From an uncultured Collinsella sp. (GTDB lineage: Bacteria > Actinomycetota > Coriobacteriia > Coriobacteriales > Coriobacteriaceae), in NCBI GenBank assembly GCA_902494605.1, contig CABUUG010000094.1:1-7220 (forward strand): a DNA stretch of 7,220 bases. The letters are read 5' to 3'. The first letter of the stretch is position 1. The number at the start of each line of letters is the position of its first letter. Positions 1 through 6,051 of the stretch are shown in pieces. The notes under the pieces are model-generated. The model was not told the DNA's origin and ran no database searches. It saw nothing but the letters and a program-made list of their open reading frames with translations. A program made the position numbers and the translations under genes.

Positions 1-2182
1 AGGGGGTTGGTTTTGTTTGGGTTGTGGGGTGGGTTTTTGGGGTGGGGTTAGTTGAGCCGCCCTCGCCGCCGCTACCGTCGCCGCCGCCGGTCGTACCGTC
101 TCCGCCGGTGGTACCGTTGCCGCCGGTCGTATCGCCACCCGTGGTCTCGGTCGTCGTGGTGGTAGTCGTCGTGGTGGTTGCTCCCTCGTCTTTGTCGTCT
201 TTGTCGTCTTTGTCCTCCGACTTCTTGGCGTTGCTAGTGCCGTAGAACTTCCAGACGCTATTGTTCTTGTACGTGGGAGCCGTTCCGGTCTGGAATTCCT
301 CGCGCTCGGTGCCCGCAAGAACGGTGTTCATGAACTTCTTAAAGACGGGCAGGTTGGTGCTGTCGCCCAGCAGGTCCGAACCGTACTTTTGGATGGGAAT
401 CTCGCCTGCGGAATAACCGGTCCACAGGGCGCATGTCAGTTGCGGCGTGAAGCCGCAGAACCACAGGTTGGTGGTGTTGTCAGTGGTGCCCGTCTTGCCG
501 GCATAGGGCTGGTTGACGTTCAGCGCGCCGGCGGCACCCGTGCCGCTGCCCTGCATGACGCTGGATAGAACATCGGTAACCGCGGCAGCCTCGCCTTCGG
601 TGAGCACCTGCGTGGGATTGTCGGTGTGCTGGTACAGAACCGAGCCGGTACGCGAGTCGATCTCGGTAATGGCGATGGGCTGACGGTAGTAGCCACCGTT
701 GGCAAACGTTGCGTAGGCAGATGCCATCTCGAGCGGTGAGATGGACCCGGTGCCGAGCGTCATGACGGGAACGTCCTCGATATTGTCCTTGGCGGGATCG
801 ATGCCAAGCTTTTTGACGAGCGATATGATCTTGTCATTGCCGATGGCTTCGGCCACCTGAATGTAGCCGGTGTTGGATGAGTATGCCGTTGCCTGCTTAA
901 GCGTGATGTTGCCATAGCTCTGGTTGCCGTAGTTTTGCACCTCGGTCGTGGTGCCCTTGGCCTTGAGCGGCGAGTTGCAGTTGAGGGTGACGTTGGGGTT
1001 CATACCGTTTTGGATGGCAGTTGCCAGCGTAAAGGCCTTAAACGTGGAGCCCACGGGGCGCTTTGCCGTAGCGTGGTTCACGTGATTCTCGTCGGCGTTG
1101 TAGTCGTAGCCGCCTACCATGCACTTGATGTAGCCGGTCTTGGGGTCAACGACGACCATGCCCATGTCCAGGCCGTCGAGCGAAAGCGTGTCGAGCTGCG
1201 AGCGCACAGCCTCCTCGGCCACCTGCTGCATGGTGGGGTCGATGGTGGTCTTGACGGTTAGACCGCCCTTAAAGAGTACGTCGGTGGAGAACTCCTGCTC
1301 AAGCAGCTGCTTAACGTAGGAGACAAAGTAGGGTTGAGAGTACACATCGACGCCACTGCCCGAAATCTCGGTCACGTTAAGCGTGATGGGCTCAGCCTGT
1401 GCGGCATCGTGCTCTTCCTGCGTGATGTGGCCCAGACGCAGCATGTTGTCCAGAACCTTGTTGCGGCGGGACAGCGCCAGGTCGGGATTAACCGTGGGGT
1501 CGTACTGCGAGGGCGAGTTGGGAAGGCCGATGAGCAGCGCGGCCTCGCTCAGGGTGAGGTCGGCGGCGGTCTTGGACAGATAGGTCTCGGCGGCGGCCTC
1601 GATGCCATATGCTCCATGGCCGTAGTAGATGGTGTTGAGGTACATCATGAGGATATCGTCTTTGGAGTACATATCCTCCATCTTGATGGCGATATAGGCC
1701 TCGCGCACCTTACGCTCGATGGTCGAGTCGAATTGTTCCTCCTGCAGGATGGTGTTGCGAACCAGCTGTTGGGTGATGGTCGATGCGCCCTCGTGGCCGC
1801 CGGTGAGCGTTGCCACCGATGCGCGTGCAATGCCCCAGAGGTCGATGCCGCCATGCTCGTAGAAGCGCTCGTCCTCAACGTCGACAGTGCCCTGCAGCAC
1901 GTACGGGGACACCTGGTCCTTGGTAATGGACTTGCGGTTTTGCGTGTAGAAGCTCGCAATGGTATTGCCGTTGCAGTCGACGATGTCGGTGGGCTCACTT
2001 ACCAGGTAAGCATTGGCGTCGGTGTAGTCGGGCAGATCGGACAGCCAGCGGTTGACGTTGCCGATCATGCCGATGCCAAACGCTACGCCCGCGATAAGCA
2101 GAAAGCCCAAAAACGAGAGCAAGATCATGGGAAGGACATGCGTCTTGGAGCGACCGCGCCCCTGTCGTTGGCGAGGACCCAT
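1..2182 (-). CDS. Class A penicillin-binding protein (bifunctional glycosyltransferase/transpeptidase), 3' end cut by window edge
   Basis: This protein polymerises lipid II glycan strands and cross-links their peptides on the outer face of the membrane. 727 codons are visible without a frameshift and there is no stop before the left edge. The start at 2182 follows GGAGG with a 7-nt spacer. A basic cytoplasmic N-terminus (1-15) precedes one membrane anchor (about 16-41). GT51 motifs follow: EDERFYEHGG with the catalytic Glu at 103, GASTITQQLVRN (133-143), RKVRE (157-161) and the MMYLNTIYYG stretch (179-188). The transpeptidase domain has STFK (Ser379, Lys382), SSN (435-437) and KTG (563-565), so all three active-site motifs are intact. 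From about residue 653 it becomes a low-complexity tail: KKSED with DDK repeats, ten threonines (669-678), TTGG(D/N)G repeats and a Pro/Thr segment. Such tails are common on Gram-positive class A enzymes. It diverges from the U32 gene. The family is certain; which host paralogue it is cannot be told. Confidence 0.96.
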   Translation of the reverse strand, partial: MGPRQRQGRGRSKTHVLPMILLSFLGFLLIAGVAFGIGMIGNVNRWLSDLPDYTDANAYLVSEPTDIVDCNGNTIASFYTQNRKSITKDQVSPYVLQGTVDVEDERFYEHGGIDLWGIARASVATLTGGHEGASTITQQLVRNTILQEEQFDSTIERKVREAYIAIKMEDMYSKDDILMMYLNTIYYGHGAYGIEAAAETYLSKTAADLTLSEAALLIGLPNSPSQYDPTVNPDLALSRRNKVLDNMLRLGHITQEEHDAAQAEPITLNVTEISGSGVDVYSQPYFVSYVKQLLEQEFSTDVLFKGGLTVKTTIDPTMQQVAEEAVRSQLDTLSLDGLDMGMVVVDPKTGYIKCMVGGYDYNADENHVNHATAKRPVGSTFKAFTLATAIQNGMNPNVTLNCNSPLKAKGTTTEVQNYGNQSYGNITLKQATAYSSNTGYIQVAEAIGNDKIISLVKKLGIDPAKDNIEDVPVMTLGTGSISPLEMASAYATFANGGYYRQPIAITEIDSRTGSVLYQHTDNPTQVLTEGEAAAVTDVLSSVMQGSGTGAAGALNVNQPYAGKTGTTDNTTNLWFCGFTPQLTCALWTGYSAGEIPIQKYGSDLLGDSTNLPVFKKFMNTVLAGTEREEFQTGTAPTYKNNSVWKFYGTSNAKKSEDKDDKDDKDEGATTTTTTTTTTETTGGDTTGGNGTTGGDGTTGGGDGSGGEGGSTNPTPKTHPTTQTKPTP
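19..47 (+). other. G-quadruplex-type G-tract cluster opposite the PBP tail
   Basis: Five G-tracts (19-21, 26-29, 31-33, 39-42, 44-47) are separated by loops of 4, 1, 5 and 1 nt, which satisfies the standard G3+N1-7 quadruplex pattern; another run lies at 2-6. The plus strand contains no cytosine at all from 1 to 56. This is the template strand of the penicillin-binding protein gene and encodes its Pro/Thr/Lys/Gln tail. Folding is predicted only, and the sequence could also be a low-quality contig end. Confidence 0.5.
186..212 (-). repeat. Three perfect 9-nt tandem repeats in the PBP tail (Asp/Lys repeat)
   Basis: TCGTCTTTG occurs three times head to tail on the plus strand. Read on the minus strand it encodes the DKDDKDDKD stretch of the penicillin-binding protein tail. 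The unit is a whole number of codons, so slippage would change tail length without breaking the frame. A threonine-coding simple-sequence run (about 149-178) and Gly/Thr repeats lie immediately after it in the gene. Confidence 0.8.
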
Positions 2183-2206
2183 ATATTGACCTCCAGGTAT
2201 GTCGTG

Positions 2207-2229
2207 CCGGACGGCGGATATGCCGTCGG
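2207..2229 (-). repeat. Inverted repeat in the PBP gene leader
   Basis: GACGGC (2210-2215) and GCCGTC (2222-2227) form a perfect 6-bp stem around a 6-nt loop. Two further G-C pairs (2207-2208 with 2228-2229) are possible if G2209 is bulged. It lies 13 nt upstream of the penicillin-binding protein Shine-Dalgarno, so it is either in the mRNA leader or an operator. There is no T-run, so it is not a terminator. Confidence 0.4.
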
Positions 2230-2239
2230 GGCAGGATGG

Positions 2240-2293
2240 ACATAAGTTATTACACGATAAACCAAACGGGGCGCGCGAGGCCTCGTGTATGCT
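2240..2293. promoter_or_regulatory. Probable divergent promoter region between the PBP and U32 genes
   Basis: Both flanking genes read away from this 162-bp gap, so promoters for both should lie here. The only AT-rich patch is about 2240-2264. On the plus strand TATGCT (2288-2293) is a weak -10 candidate, about 50 nt before the U32 start, but no convincing -35 precedes it. A 10-bp perfect palindrome, CGAGGCCTCG (2276-2285), lies just upstream of that box and could be an operator. The location is inferred from gene orientation more than from promoter sequence. Confidence 0.3.
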
Positions 2294-2331
2294 GGAAGAC
2301 GGCATTTTTCAGAGTGAATGCATACCTTGGT

Positions 2332-2337
2332 AAGGAG
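2332..2337 (+). promoter_or_regulatory. Ribosome binding site fixing the U32 gene start
   Basis: AAGGAG is followed by a 7-nt spacer and the ATG at 2345. An earlier in-frame ATG at 2318 would add nine residues, but nothing resembling a Shine-Dalgarno precedes it, and this site would lie inside its coding sequence. The ATG at 2345 is therefore preferred. Confidence 0.75.
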
Positions 2338-2344
2338 TTTGCCG

Positions 2345-4321
2345 ATGGCGATTCGGACGATGGGGCCGAGCGGACAATACGAGACTGGATTGGATGCTGC
2401 CGGTGCGGCGCTGCCCGAGCTGCTGGCGCCGGCGGGCGGGCTCGACCAGATGCTTGCGGCCATCGCCGCGGGTGCCGATGCCATCTATGCGGGGTTGGGC
2501 GGCTTTAACGCCCGTGTGAGCGCTCATGGCTTTACGGATGACGAGTTTGCGCGCGGTTGTGCCGTGGCGCATGCTCATGGCGTGCGTGTGTACGTGACGC
2601 TCAACGTGTTCGTGTTTGACGATGAACTGTCCGACGCGGTGGCGCTGGGAGCTCATGCACTGGAGCTGGGCGCCGATGCTCTGATTGTGGCCGATGCCGG
2701 GTTGGCCTGCGCGCTGCGCGCGGCGATTCCCGGGGTCGAGATTCACCTGTCCACGCAGGCGGGCGCTCATAGCGAAGGCGCCGTGCGGCTTGCCGCCGAC
2801 GAGCTGGGGGTCGAGCGCGTGACGACGGCACGCGAGCTGACGGTCGACGAGATTGCGGCGCTATGTGCCACGGGCGTGCCCATCGAGGTATTCTGCCACG
2901 GTGCGATTTGCATCGGCTATTCAGGCGCGTGTGAGTTTTCGGCCCTGCGGCGCGGACGGTCGGCGATGCGCGGCGACTGCACACAGCCGTGCCGTCTATC
3001 CTATGACTTGGTGGACGAGGCGGGGCAGAGTGTTGTCGCTGTCGAAGGGGACCGCCTGCTTTGTCCGCGTGACTATCTGGGCATCGCGCATCTGCCCGAG
3101 CTTGTTGCCGCCGGCGTGGCATCGCTCAAGATCGAGGGTCGCATGAAGAATCCCGACTACGTCTTTAACGTGGTGAGGGTGTGGCGTCGGGCGCTCGATA
3201 TGCTGCGCGATGGCACATGGGATGCCGATGCGGTGCCGGCGCTTGAGCGCGAGCTGGGAAGGTCGTTCAACCGCGGCTTTACCGATGCGTATCTGCGGGG
3301 TCGTTCGGGCACCGAGCTCATGAGCTTTGAGCGCGCGATCAACCAGGGCGTGCGCGTGGGCCACTTGGTGGCGGTGGGTCACGAAGAGGTGACGGTTGAG
3401 CTTGATGCCGCCGTGGCGGCGGGCGATACGCTCGAGATCCGATTTTACCCGGGTGCCGACGCACGTCCCGATGTGCCCAAGCGCTGGCCGCAGGTGCCTT
3501 GCCCCGTGGATGCCGCTGCGGGAGAGCGCATCGTCGTGCATTGCAAACGCAAGGTGGATGCGGGCTGCGAGGTCTATCTGATTCGCAGCGCCGGCGTGCT
3601 GGGGCAGACGGCAACGGTGTTGGGGCGCATGCAGGCCGAGGCAGATGCGGTCGCGCCTGCTGAGCGGTCCGTTGAGGTGTTGCCGCTTGAGGGCGTTTTG
3701 GCAGATGGCGACGTGCCGACGGAGTTGGCGGGGTCGGCGGAGCCGGCAAAGCGCGAGGCTTTTGCTCGTATGGTCTTTGCCTGGGAGCTGATGGATGTGG
3801 ATCCGCGCGATGAGCGGGACCTGTCCGATGCAACGGTGGTGCTCGACGAAGTGTGCCGCGCAGGCGACGCCGAGCGGACTCGGGCGCTTATGCAACGTGC
3901 CGGGCGCGTTGTCTGCCGCAACCTGGGACAGGTGGCGATGGCTCGCGAGCTGGGCACGGCGTTTGACGTGGCGGCGCCGGTGTTCTGCGCCAATCGGGCC
4001 ACGCTTACCTGGCTGCGCGGGCTTGGCGCGAGGTGGGTATACTTGCCTGCCGAGCTGCTCAGCAATGATAGGGAGCGTATTGCCGAGCTGGCTGCTGAAC
4101 CCGGCGTCTTGGGTCCGGTCGACGCCGACCGTCCCGAGCTCATGGTGTGCGAGCACTGCCTGCTGACCGCCGAGGGCGTTTGCGCCACCGATGCGACGGG
4201 GCGGGTCCGTTGCCGCGACTGCTTGCGTCGTCGGCAGGTGCGCTATCTGGTCGAGCGTGACGGTACACGTCTACCAGTTGCCATCGACGCATGCGGCAGG
4301 ACGAGGATTTTCCTGTCGTAG
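2345..4321 (+). CDS. U32 'peptidase' family protein, RlhA/YdcP-like (probable RNA hydroxylation factor)
   Basis: This 658-residue protein opens with LLAPAGGLDQMLAAIAAGADAIYAG, cut by no gap, typical of the U32 barrel. The signature E-x-F-x2-G-A-I-C-x4-G-x-C begins at Glu181. Four cysteines (189, 196, 212, 216; C-x6-C-x15-C-x3-C) match the cluster that ligates iron-sulfur in studied members. SLKIEGRMKNPDYV follows. The length is close to E. coli RlhA (YdcP), which makes 5-hydroxycytidine in 23S rRNA; relatives such as TrhP act on tRNA. A second cysteine set near the end (602, 605, 613, 623, 626, 650) resembles a metal-binding ribbon and ends in the family's usual LPVAIDACGRTRI-like tail. Older annotation calls the family collagenase-like, but no classical protease triad is evident. 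The family is firm; the RNA substrate is inferred. It diverges from the PBP gene and precedes tyrS by 96 nt. Confidence 0.9.
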   Translation: MAIRTMGPSGQYETGLDAAGAALPELLAPAGGLDQMLAAIAAGADAIYAGLGGFNARVSAHGFTDDEFARGCAVAHAHGVRVYVTLNVFVFDDELSDAVALGAHALELGADALIVADAGLACALRAAIPGVEIHLSTQAGAHSEGAVRLAADELGVERVTTARELTVDEIAALCATGVPIEVFCHGAICIGYSGACEFSALRRGRSAMRGDCTQPCRLSYDLVDEAGQSVVAVEGDRLLCPRDYLGIAHLPELVAAGVASLKIEGRMKNPDYVFNVVRVWRRALDMLRDGTWDADAVPALERELGRSFNRGFTDAYLRGRSGTELMSFERAINQGVRVGHLVAVGHEEVTVELDAAVAAGDTLEIRFYPGADARPDVPKRWPQVPCPVDAAAGERIVVHCKRKVDAGCEVYLIRSAGVLGQTATVLGRMQAEADAVAPAERSVEVLPLEGVLADGDVPTELAGSAEPAKREAFARMVFAWELMDVDPRDERDLSDATVVLDEVCRAGDAERTRALMQRAGRVVCRNLGQVAMARELGTAFDVAAPVFCANRATLTWLRGLGARWVYLPAELLSNDRERIAELAAEPGVLGPVDADRPELMVCEHCLLTAEGVCATDATGRVRCRDCLRRRQVRYLVERDGTRLPVAIDACGRTRIFLS

Positions 4322-4340
4322 GTGCTGCGTCGCGTCAGTT

Positions 4341-4349
4341 TGTTATCAT
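4341..4349 (+). promoter_or_regulatory. Extended -10 promoter candidate for tyrS
   Basis: TGTTATCAT reads as an extended -10 element: TG, one nucleotide, then TATCAT, a 5/6 match to TATAAT. The hexamer about 17 nt upstream is poor, as is often tolerated when the TG extension is present. Transcription would begin near 4356, leaving a leader of about 60 nt that contains a hairpin and the tyrS ribosome binding site. Confidence 0.5.
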
Positions 4350-4369
4350 AAGAGAGTTTATGGACTTCC

Positions 4370-4396
4370 AGCACCGCCGTTTTCGGCGAGGGTGCT
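4370..4396 (+). promoter_or_regulatory. Hairpin in the tyrS leader
   Basis: AGCACC (4370-4375) pairs with GGTGCT (4391-4396), and GCCG (4376-4379) pairs with CGGC (4384-4387) across a TTTT loop; a GAG bulge (4388-4390) interrupts the 3' arm. This gives ten pairs. No T-run follows, and the AAAGGAGG Shine-Dalgarno begins 6 nt after the stem. It could set tyrS mRNA stability or translation, or be a weak terminator for the U32 gene. The leader is too short for a tyrosine T-box. Confidence 0.5.
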
Positions 4397-4417
4397 ATAG
4401 CAAAAGGAGGATACCCA

Positions 4418-5629
4418 ATGCTGTCTGTTGACGAGCAAATGCGTATCATCACCTCGGGCGCTGCCCAAATCGTCCCTGAGGCCGATCTTCGCAAGAAGCT
4501 TGAGAAGGGCGAGCCCCTCAACATCAAGCTCGGCGTCGATCCCACCAGTCCCGACCTGCACCTGGGCCATGCCGTGCCGCTGCGCAAGATGCGTCAGTTC
4601 CAGGACCTGGGCCACAACGTCACCCTCATCATCGGCAACGGTACTGCGCTGATTGGCGATCCCTCGGGCAAGAATTCCACTCGCCCGCAGCTTTCGCAGG
4701 AGCAGATCGAGGCCAATGCCGAGACCTACGTGAGCCAGGCCATGAAGATCCTGGATCCCGAGAAGACCACCATCGTGCACAACGGCGACTGGATCTTGTC
4801 GATGGATCTGGCCGGTCTGCTGCAGGTGTGCTCCAAGTTCACCGTCGCCCGTATTCTCGAGCGCGACGACTTTACCAAGCGCTACCAGTCTCAGACGCCG
4901 ATCGCCCTGCATGAGTTCCTGTATCCCGTGATGCAGGCTTTCGACTCCGTGCAGATCAAGGCCGACGTGGAGATGGGCGGCACCGATCAGCTCTTCAACC
5001 TGCTCGCCGGCCGTGAGCTCATGGAAAAGATGGGCATGGAGCCCCAGATCGCGCTCACCATGCCGCTGCTCGAGGGCACTGATGGCGTCCGTAAGATGTC
5101 CAAGTCCTACGGTAACTACATCGGCCTGACCGACGCGCCCAAGGATATGTTCGGCAAGACCATGTCCATCCCCGACGAGATGATCGGCAAGTACTATCGT
5201 CTGGCGAGCTCGCTCACCCCGGCCGAGGTCGACAGGATCGATGCTGCTCTGGCCGACGGTTCTGCCGATCCCTATGAGCTCAAGCGCGCTCTGGGCCGCG
5301 ACCTGTGCGACACCTACCACGGTGCCGGCGCCGGCGACGAGGCTCAGGCCGAGTTCGACCGCGTGTTCAAGGAGGGTCAGCTCGCTGACTTCCCCGAGAA
5401 GCACGTTGAGCTGACTGTTAACGACGAGGGCCAGATCTACCTCGCTGGCCTGCTCAAGGACCTGGGCCTTTCGGCCAGCGCCGGTCAGGCCCGCCGCGAC
5501 ATCGACGGCGGCGGCGTCAAGATCAACGGCAAGGCCGTGGCTCCCAAGAGCTACAACATCGACCCCAGCGCCCTCAAGCTGGGCGACACCCTCTCCGTAG
5601 GCAAGCGCAAGGGCTTCAAGCTAATTTAG
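4418..5629 (+). CDS. tyrS: Tyrosyl-tRNA synthetase (KMSKS type)
   Basis: This cytoplasmic class I enzyme attaches tyrosine to tRNA-Tyr using ATP. The 403-residue length is normal. The start follows AAAGGAGG with a 7-nt spacer. Visible motifs, in order: GVDPTSPDLHLGH with the HIGH-type signature HLGH at 48-51; GNGTALIGDPSGK (73-85); YPVMQAFD (Tyr169, Gln173, Asp176) and GGTDQLFN (Asp190, Gln191), which form the tyrosine pocket; and KMSKS at 226-230. KMSKS rather than KFGKT, together with GDPSGK, places it with the TyrZ-like 'type 2' enzymes. Residues about 340-400 form the S4 RNA-binding domain (LGLSASAGQARRDIDGGG region), which contacts the tRNA. It has its own promoter candidate and leader hairpin and is followed directly by a 12-bp hairpin, so it is probably monocistronic. 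All key residues are present. Confidence 0.98.
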   Translation: MLSVDEQMRIITSGAAQIVPEADLRKKLEKGEPLNIKLGVDPTSPDLHLGHAVPLRKMRQFQDLGHNVTLIIGNGTALIGDPSGKNSTRPQLSQEQIEANAETYVSQAMKILDPEKTTIVHNGDWILSMDLAGLLQVCSKFTVARILERDDFTKRYQSQTPIALHEFLYPVMQAFDSVQIKADVEMGGTDQLFNLLAGRELMEKMGMEPQIALTMPLLEGTDGVRKMSKSYGNYIGLTDAPKDMFGKTMSIPDEMIGKYYRLASSLTPAEVDRIDAALADGSADPYELKRALGRDLCDTYHGAGAGDEAQAEFDRVFKEGQLADFPEKHVELTVNDEGQIYLAGLLKDLGLSASAGQARRDIDGGGVKINGKAVAPKSYNIDPSALKLGDTLSVGKRKGFKLI

Positions 5630-5656
5630 TTACGCGGTTTTACCAAACCGCGTAAC
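5629..5656 (+). terminator. Perfect 12-bp hairpin at the tyrS stop codon, probable terminator
   Basis: GTTACGCGGTTT (5629-5640) and AAACCGCGTAAC (5645-5656) pair without mismatch around a TACC loop. The first base is the last base of the tyrS TAG. The following sequence, CGGTCGACG, has no T-run, so it is not a textbook intrinsic terminator. It may act as a 3'-end stabiliser or a terminator needing a factor. Confidence 0.6.
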
Positions 5657-5672
5657 CGGTCGACGCTGCAAA

Positions 5673-5765
5673 CCCGCCAGAGCGGCAATCTGCCTTTCAG
5701 CTTCGGCGGCATGACCAGAAGGTCAATGCCGCCTCGTTTCAGGGCACCTTGCTCGCTCTGGCGGG
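5673..5765 (+). repeat. Long compound hairpin downstream of tyrS (structured intergenic element)
   Basis: The outer stem is CCCGCCAGAGCG (5673-5684) with CGCTCTGGCGGG (5754-5765), 12 perfect pairs. A middle stem, TGCC (5691-5694) with GGCA (5743-5746), can be extended by two pairs. The inner stem is GGCGGCAT (5705-5712) with ATGCCGCC (5726-5733) plus GACC (5713-5716) with GGTC (5721-5724), 12 pairs with one bulged A at 5725 and an AGAA loop. The whole folds into one elongated hairpin. It could be an intergenic repeat of the REP type, a small RNA or a miniature mobile element. The pairing is directly visible; its role is unknown. Confidence 0.7.
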
Positions 5766-5806
5766 CTTTCGCTCATATGACCCAATCCGCTGTCAAGAGC
5801 CACAAT

Positions 5807-5842
5807 GGCCCCGCCGACCGCTTGCAATCGGTCGGCGGAGCC
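5807..5842. repeat. Hairpin of 10 + 3 bp, possible terminator or recombination site
   Basis: CCGCCGACCG (5811-5820) and CGGTCGGCGG (5829-5838) pair perfectly around an 8-nt loop (CTTGCAAT). After one C-A mismatch, GGC (5807-5809) pairs with GCC (5840-5842). No T-run follows on either strand. It may be a terminator remnant, a target hairpin for the adjacent insertion sequence, or part of the element's end. Confidence 0.6.
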
Positions 5843-5884
5843 TGCCGTTAACCCGTCCCGGTCCGCCCCCGGCATGTCATCGAC

Positions 5885-6022
5885 GCCTTCGGCTCAGTCT
5901 CATATCCGCGGATACCGTTCTGTCGGCCCGCACTCCATTCCTTCGGCGGGGTTCCCCAAGTCTGTCGAGGCGCATGCGGAGGGCTCCGCGCGCACAGCGA
6001 AATAGGGGGTATCCCCGAAGGC
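5885..6022 (-). ncRNA. Candidate bridge RNA region of the IS110-family element
   Basis: GCCTTCGG (5885-5892) and CCGAAGGC (6015-6022) can close a domain of about 138 nt. Inside lie a 12-nt palindrome (5903-5914), GGGG-TT-CCCC (5948-5957) and GCGC/GCGGA with TCCGC/GCGC (5970-5993, AT bulge). GGGG-TAT-CCCC (6006-6016) competes for the closing bases. IS110-family recombinases are guided by an element-encoded bridge RNA with two guide loops, and the IS1111 subgroup carries it downstream of the transposase. Position and stem density fit that, but many GC-rich sequences fold, and no guide loop was matched to a target or donor end. The alternative is an RNA upstream of the gene, outside the window. 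Confidence 0.3.
5903..5914. repeat. 12-bp perfect palindrome
   Basis: TATCCGCGGATA is fully self-complementary. It lies in the presumed non-coding end of the insertion sequence. It could be a stem in the element's RNA or a binding site for a dimeric protein; chance is possible. Confidence 0.45.
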
Positions 6023-6051
6023 CGCCCGGCTCGCCGGGACGGGGGCTATGT

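Larger units (their letters stand above)
5630..6051. other. 422-bp gene-free region rich in hairpins between tyrS and the transposase
   Basis: No reading frame here looks like a protein. The longest plus-strand frame begins at 5749 and runs on antisense to the transposase with low-complexity Arg/Pro-rich translation. The region holds the tyrS hairpin, a 93-nt compound hairpin (5673-5765), a second long hairpin (5807-5842) and a multi-stem block (5885-6038). The left part (to about 5842) looks host-like. The right part is more GC-rich and probably belongs to the insertion sequence, but I cannot place the junction. Confidence 0.6.

Noticed and set aside
1334..2245. 303-codon plus-strand open frame opposite the penicillin-binding protein gene
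   Set aside because: It lies wholly antisense to a gene with every class A PBP motif; its translation resembles no family and no Shine-Dalgarno supports it. Long antisense frames are expected in GC-rich DNA.
2318..2344. Earlier in-frame ATG for the U32 gene
   Set aside because: No Shine-Dalgarno precedes it, while AAGGAG is ideally placed for the ATG at 2345.
2996..4156. 386-codon minus-strand open frame opposite the U32 gene
   Set aside because: The translation is His/Arg/Gln-rich and featureless, and the opposite frame carries a clear conserved family.
4322..4417. T-box riboswitch ahead of tyrS
   Set aside because: The gap is 96 nt and the probable leader about 60 nt, too short for a T-box, and there is no paired terminator with a T-run.
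4358..5404. 348-codon minus-strand open frame opposite tyrS
   Set aside because: It is a shadow of tyrS: His/Leu/Gly-rich, without motifs, and covering a gene with all its catalytic residues in the plus frame.
5657..6051. CRISPR array or tRNA gene in the gene-free region
   Set aside because: There are no regularly spaced direct repeats and no cloverleaf; the structure consists of isolated inverted repeats.
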